DNA from: Candidatus Omnitrophota bacterium
Lineage (GTDB): Bacteria > Omnitrophota > Koll11 > Zapsychrales > Fredricksoniimonadaceae
Length of the DNA: 8,175 nucleotides
Direction of reading: 5' to 3'
Assembly (NCBI GenBank): GCA_023247595.1
Contig: JAHFGF010000249.1
Coordinates: forward strand, 1-8,175
Shown: positions 5,814 through 8,175 of the stretch, piece by piece
Numbering within the stretch: position 1 is the stretch's first letter
Layout: every line of letters begins with the position of its first letter
Position numbers and translations under genes: made by a program
Notes under the pieces: model-generated
Told to the model about the DNA's origin: nothing
Databases searched by the model: none
The model's input: the letters and a program-made list of their open reading frames with translations, nothing else

Positions 5814-6980
5814 TTAGACAATATGCGTTTTGAAATTATTGGAAGTTTCAAGCACTTTGGGTTTACAAAAATAATAACCTTGAAACATCTTTACTCCCAA
5901 CGATTTAAGCAATTTGAACTCTTCCTCTGTTTCAACCCCTTCAGCAACACAAATAATATCATGTTCGCAACAAAAGGAAACAATAAATTTAACGATACTT
6001 TTCTTATAAGGATTAACCGTCATTCCGTGGACAATATGCCTGTCAATCTTAATGATGTCCGGTCTTGTTTCGATGATTGATTCTAAACTGGCGTATCCAC
6101 ACCCAACGTCATCAACAGCAACTTTAAAACCCGCATCACGAAATTCCTGCAGTTTCTCACAAAACAAGGTATATTTTGTAATCGCTGATCTTTCTGTCAA
6201 TTCGAAGTAAATATTCTGGGGGTCTATCTCAAAAGACTGAAATATTTTCTGAACTTCATGAAATTTTTTATCTTGAATTAAATACGGACTGCAATTTAAG
6301 AAAATCTTCTCAATGGAAACGTCCTTTTGAAGCGCCTCTAAGGCCTTCCTCCAAACTAAGGTCTCCAACTCGTAATAAAATCCCAAATCCAACGCCATTT
6401 CAAAAAGAAGTTCCGGATTGCTCAGCGGCCCGTGAACCAGCGGCCGGGTTAAAACTTCCGCCCCAAAAAGCTGACACGACTTATCTAAAAAATAAATTGG
6501 TTGGAAAGTCGGCTCGATGAGACCTCTTTCAATAATCTCACGGATGACATGCACATACTCAAGCCGTTGAGATTCAACTTGTTCATCTTCACCGTAATGA
6601 CGCCGCAATAGCGCGAATATTCGCGCAAAGAATTCCTCATTATCAAATGGTTTACACAAAAAATCATCCGCCCCCAATTGAAAACACTGCACCTTCTGAT
6701 CGACTCCGCAGGAACGCTCACTTAAAACAATCACCGGAACCTGGCGGGTAAATTCGGTTCGTTTCAAATAATGGCAAACTTCCATACCGTTCATATCAGG
6801 GAGAAGTAAATCTAGGACAATCAAATCAATGGGTAGGTGACATTTACTGATCGCATCGCGGCCATTGCGTGCTGAAAGAACTTTATAACCCCTTGAGGCC
6901 AATTTTAATGAAAGCATTCCATCATGCGTAACCCCATCCCCAACAACGAGAATGGTCTGATGATTTCTGCTATTGGCCAT
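5814..6980 (-). CDS. Response regulator with receiver and EAL domains (c-di-GMP phosphodiesterase)
   Basis: A 388-residue two-domain regulator. The receiver (about 8-127) has phospho-acceptor D57 in LIVLDLLLPDMNG, S87 and K110 (CKP). The N-terminal acidic pair is reduced: ILVVGDG has a glycine where the first aspartate normally sits, leaving D15. The EAL domain (about 145-375) should cleave c-di-GMP to pGpG. The signature reads E-V-L (E175), and the other catalytic and metal positions are present: N229 (LNCSP), E260 (ELTE), D290-D291 (DDVGCGY), K311 (KID), E347 (AEGVE) and Q367 (FQGYYF). The architecture matches RocR/PvrR-type proteins. Start choice: the frame is open to a TTG at 7049, but the receiver begins near the ATG at 6980. 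A TTG at 6986 is also possible and better spaced from GGGGG. No cognate histidine kinase is visible. Confidence 0.9.
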   Translation of the reverse strand: MANSRNHQTILVVGDGVTHDGMLSLKLASRGYKVLSARNGRDAISKCHLPIDLIVLDLLLPDMNGMEVCHYLKRTEFTRQVPVIVLSERSCGVDQKVQCFQLGADDFLCKPFDNEEFFARIFALLRRHYGEDEQVESQRLEYVHVIREIIERGLIEPTFQPIYFLDKSCQLFGAEVLTRPLVHGPLSNPELLFEMALDLGFYYELETLVWRKALEALQKDVSIEKIFLNCSPYLIQDKKFHEVQKIFQSFEIDPQNIYFELTERSAITKYTLFCEKLQEFRDAGFKVAVDDVGCGYASLESIIETRPDIIKIDRHIVHGMTVNPYKKSIVKFIVSFCCEHDIICVAEGVETEEEFKLLKSLGVKMFQGYYFCKPKVLETSNNFKTHIV

Positions 6981-6992
6981 TATCAAATTGTA

Positions 6993-7011
6993 CCCCCTTT
7001 GAAACAAAGGG
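6993..7011 (-). promoter_or_regulatory. Hairpin occluding the ribosome binding site of the receiver-EAL gene
   Basis: On the minus strand, CCCTTTG (7011-7005), a TTT loop and CAAAGGG (7001-6995) form a perfect 7-bp hairpin. Its 3' arm contains the G-run (6997-6993) that is the only Shine-Dalgarno candidate for the regulator, 12 bases before ATG 6980 and 6 before TTG 6986. Folding would hide the ribosome binding site, so translation could respond to temperature, a helper RNA or a protein. No T-run follows that would make it a terminator. The structure is seen in the sequence; the regulatory role is inferred. Confidence 0.45.
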
Positions 7012-7037
7012 TTACGAAAATTAAGAGCGATGGTAAA

Positions 7038-7043
7038 AGTATA
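7038..7043 (-). promoter_or_regulatory. Weak -10 promoter candidate for the regulator-phoU operon
   Basis: TATACT on the minus strand matches the sigma-70 -10 consensus at five of six positions and would start a leader of about 50 bases before the regulator's start codon. No good -35 element is found 16-18 bases upstream, so the promoter may need an activator, use another sigma factor, or lie elsewhere in the spacer. Confidence 0.25.
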
Positions 7044-7096
7044 TATCAATCCTTAACACAATACTACATTCTAAAACATCTTTCTGTTTAATTAAT

Positions 7097-7109
7097 AGCG
7101 CTTGCGCAA
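7097..7109. repeat. Two abutting palindromes in the folA-regulator spacer
   Basis: AGCGCT (7097-7102) and TTGCGCAA (7102-7109) share one base. The heptamer AGCGCTT here recurs inside the larger palindrome at 7158-7171, whose centre is 65 bases away. Nearby, CTATTT and AAATAG (7121-7134, two-base gap) form a further inverted repeat. The cluster may be an operator region. Confidence 0.35.
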
Positions 7110-7157
7110 TCACAAGCAATCTATTTTCAAATAGTTATAAACTTTCCCAAAAGACCA

Positions 7158-7171
7158 AGAAAGCGCTTTCT
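7158..7171. promoter_or_regulatory. 14-bp perfect palindrome, possible operator
   Basis: AGAAAGCGCTTTCT is self-complementary over all 14 bases and lies 18 bases past the folA stop. The AAAGCGCTTT core with a central CG step resembles operators of the LacI/GalR/CcpA family. On the minus strand it is followed by TGGTCTTTT, so a weak terminator (5-bp stem, GCGC loop) for thyA-folA is an alternative reading. The palindrome is seen directly; its binding protein is unknown. Confidence 0.4.
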
Positions 7172-7188
7172 AAAACCCCATCAAAAAA

Positions 7189-7722
7189 TTATTTTTTATA
7201 TGTGATAAAACAGAATTGGACGTTATTCTCGAAATGCATCGGGGATCGTTCTGTTTCTTTAAATTCGGGAGGAATCGGAGGAAAAAAACAGTCGCAGTCA
7301 AAGGTTGTCGTAATCCGTGTTAGATAAATCTTACGGCACGCTGGATGTTTAATGGCCAATTGAAAAAGCTCAGCTCCGCCAATGACAAAAATCTTGCCGA
7401 GATCATTTTTCAATGCTCCCTCACTTGCCAACACCAACGCCCGATCTAAATTTTCCGCCTTGTAAACACCCGGAGGAAAAACTAAATCTGAATTCCGTGT
7501 CAAAACAATATTATGCCGATTAGGCAAGGGGCGAAATTTTTCTGGAATAGATTCCCACGTTTTTCTTCCCATGATGACCACATTCTTGCGGGACTGTTCT
7601 GCACAGGTCGTTACTTCTTTAAAATGTTTGAGTTCGGCAGGCAGATGCCACGGCAATAGACCTTTTTGACCCATTCCAAATTTTTGATCTACGGCAACTA
7701 TGATGGCAAATGAGACATTCAT
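7189..7722 (-). CDS. folA: Dihydrofolate reductase
   Basis: A 177-residue cytoplasmic enzyme that reduces dihydrofolate to tetrahydrofolate with NADPH, restoring the cofactor oxidised by thymidylate synthase. Recognised features are the N-terminal strand with the flexible loop (FAIIVAVDQKFGMG), LLPWHLPAELKHFK with the active-site acid as E30, MGRKTWESIP (51-60) for NADPH binding, and FVIGGAELF (112-120). It is slightly longer than the E. coli enzyme (159 residues), with extra residues around 36-46 and 100-110. The start ATG shares one base with the thyA stop (TAATG), so the two are translationally coupled, as in many bacteria. About 200 bases of spacer follow, so folA probably ends its transcription unit. 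Confidence 0.96.
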   Translation of the reverse strand: MNVSFAIIVAVDQKFGMGQKGLLPWHLPAELKHFKEVTTCAEQSRKNVVIMGRKTWESIPEKFRPLPNRHNIVLTRNSDLVFPPGVYKAENLDRALVLASEGALKNDLGKIFVIGGAELFQLAIKHPACRKIYLTRITTTFDCDCFFPPIPPEFKETERSPMHFENNVQFCFITYKK

Positions 7723-8175
7723 TACACGGCGATGGGAAATTTTATAAAATCATCATGCTGATATTCGACCAGTTGAATGTCGTCGAATTGAAAATCAAGC
7801 ACACTCTTTTGCGGGATTTTTAATCGCGGAAGCAATTTGGGAACGCGTTGCAGTTGCAATTTGAGACCTTCGACATGATTCAAATAAATATGCGCATCCC
7901 CCAACGTATGAACAAAAACCCCCGGCGTCAATCGACATTCAGCGGCCATCATACTCAGCAAAAGCGCATAACTGGCAATATTAAACGGAACACCGAGCGC
8001 AACATCCGCGGAACGCTGGTAAAGTTGGCAATCCAGGCGGCCGTTGGCCACATAAAACTGAAAAAACGCGTGACACGGCGGCAGCGCCATGCGGTCAATA
8101 TCCGCCACATTCCAAGCGCTGACGATAATCCGTCGGGAATCAGGACTCTTTTTGATAAGATCAATGGCGTTTTGA
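7722..8175 (-). CDS. thyA: Thymidylate synthase, 3' part (5' end beyond the window)
   Basis: The last 150 residues of ThyA, which methylates dUMP to dTMP using methylene-tetrahydrofolate and releases dihydrofolate. The frame is open to base 8174 and enters from outside the window. Visible landmarks are [28 protein letters not shown] with the catalytic cysteine, [10 protein letters not shown], the dUMP-binding [12 protein letters not shown], and GDAHIYLNH. From the catalytic cysteine to the end there are 116 further residues against 118 in E. coli ThyA, so the C-terminus is complete, ending in P-I-A-V, and roughly 110 N-terminal residues are missing. A GTG at 8108 could be read as a start but lies inside the conserved core. 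It overlaps folA by one base. Confidence 0.96.
   Translation of the reverse strand, partial: QNAIDLIKKSPDSRRIIVSAWNVADIDRMALPPCHAFFQFYVANGRLDCQLYQRSADVALGVPFNIASYALLLSMMAAECRLTPGVFVHTLGDAHIYLNHVEGLKLQLQRVPKLLPRLKIPQKSVLDFQFDDIQLVEYQHDDFIKFPIAV

Noticed and set aside
6981..7049. N-terminal extension of the receiver-EAL protein from TTG 7049
   Set aside because: It would add 23 residues before the first receiver strand, starts at TTG without a suitable ribosome binding site, and overlaps the -10 candidate and the hairpin.
7183..7197. A6-TTA-T6 inverted repeat over the folA stop codon as a terminator
   Set aside because: It has no GC in the stem and a 3-base loop that is the stop codon; it is better explained by lysine codons followed by an AT-rich spacer.
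7955..8164. 69-codon minus-strand frame inside thyA
   Set aside because: It is in another frame of the conserved thymidylate synthase sequence and has no recognisable domain.
1..8175. Mobile elements, CRISPR arrays, tRNA or rRNA genes, toxin-antitoxin or phage genes
   Set aside because: No transposase or integrase motifs, no regularly spaced direct repeats and no cloverleaf-like sequence were found on reading either strand; the region looks like ordinary vertically inherited chromosome.

Overview
The window is a compact bacterial chromosome segment of moderately low GC in which every supportable gene lies on the minus strand, so genes are read from the high coordinates downwards. Two proteins carry Sec signal peptides and a periplasmic-type sulfate-binding protein is present, which suggests a Gram-negative (diderm) bacterium. 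The set of short single-domain enzymes, the divergent NAD kinase and the MutY-Nudix fusion would fit an environmental, poorly cultured lineage. Omnitrophota or a deltaproteobacterium-like group are guesses only; the sequence contains no marker that settles the taxonomy.

Layout in transcription order. (1) 8175-7189: the 3' part of thyA (thymidylate synthase, cut by the window edge), overlapping folA (dihydrofolate reductase) by one base. This is the classic dTMP/folate pair. (2) 7188-6981: about 200 bases without a gene, holding several palindromes, a weak -10 candidate and a hairpin that buries the ribosome binding site of the next gene. (3) 6980-1340: a tightly packed row of eight genes that looks like one operon: a receiver-EAL response regulator (predicted c-di-GMP phosphodiesterase), phoU, a GlpE-type rhodanese, a secreted Lys/Glu-rich helical protein of unknown function, a beta-phosphoglucomutase-like HAD phosphatase, a divergent NAD kinase, a short CbiX/SirB chelatase and a MutY-Nudix fusion. 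HAD/nadK and nadK/cbiX overlap by ATGA. (4) 1339-1125: a spacer with a likely terminator for that operon, another inverted repeat and a 13-codon reading frame. (5) 1124-114: a periplasmic sulfate-binding protein with its own strong ribosome binding site, probably the first gene of a sulfate ABC transporter operon continuing past base 1.

How the genes may work together. Sulfate uptake (sbp), sirohydrochlorin chelation for siroheme (cbiX), NADP supply (nadK) and thiosulfate sulfurtransfer (rhodanese) can all be read as parts of sulfur assimilation. The response regulator-EAL protein and PhoU form a signalling pair at the operon head that could link c-di-GMP with phosphate state. MutY-Nudix handles oxidised guanine. 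These links are inferred from proximity. Most of the window is recognisable housekeeping; the features most worth a second look are the MutY-Nudix fusion, the SD-sequestering hairpin and palindrome cluster before the regulator, the divergent NAD kinase, and the unknown secreted protein.
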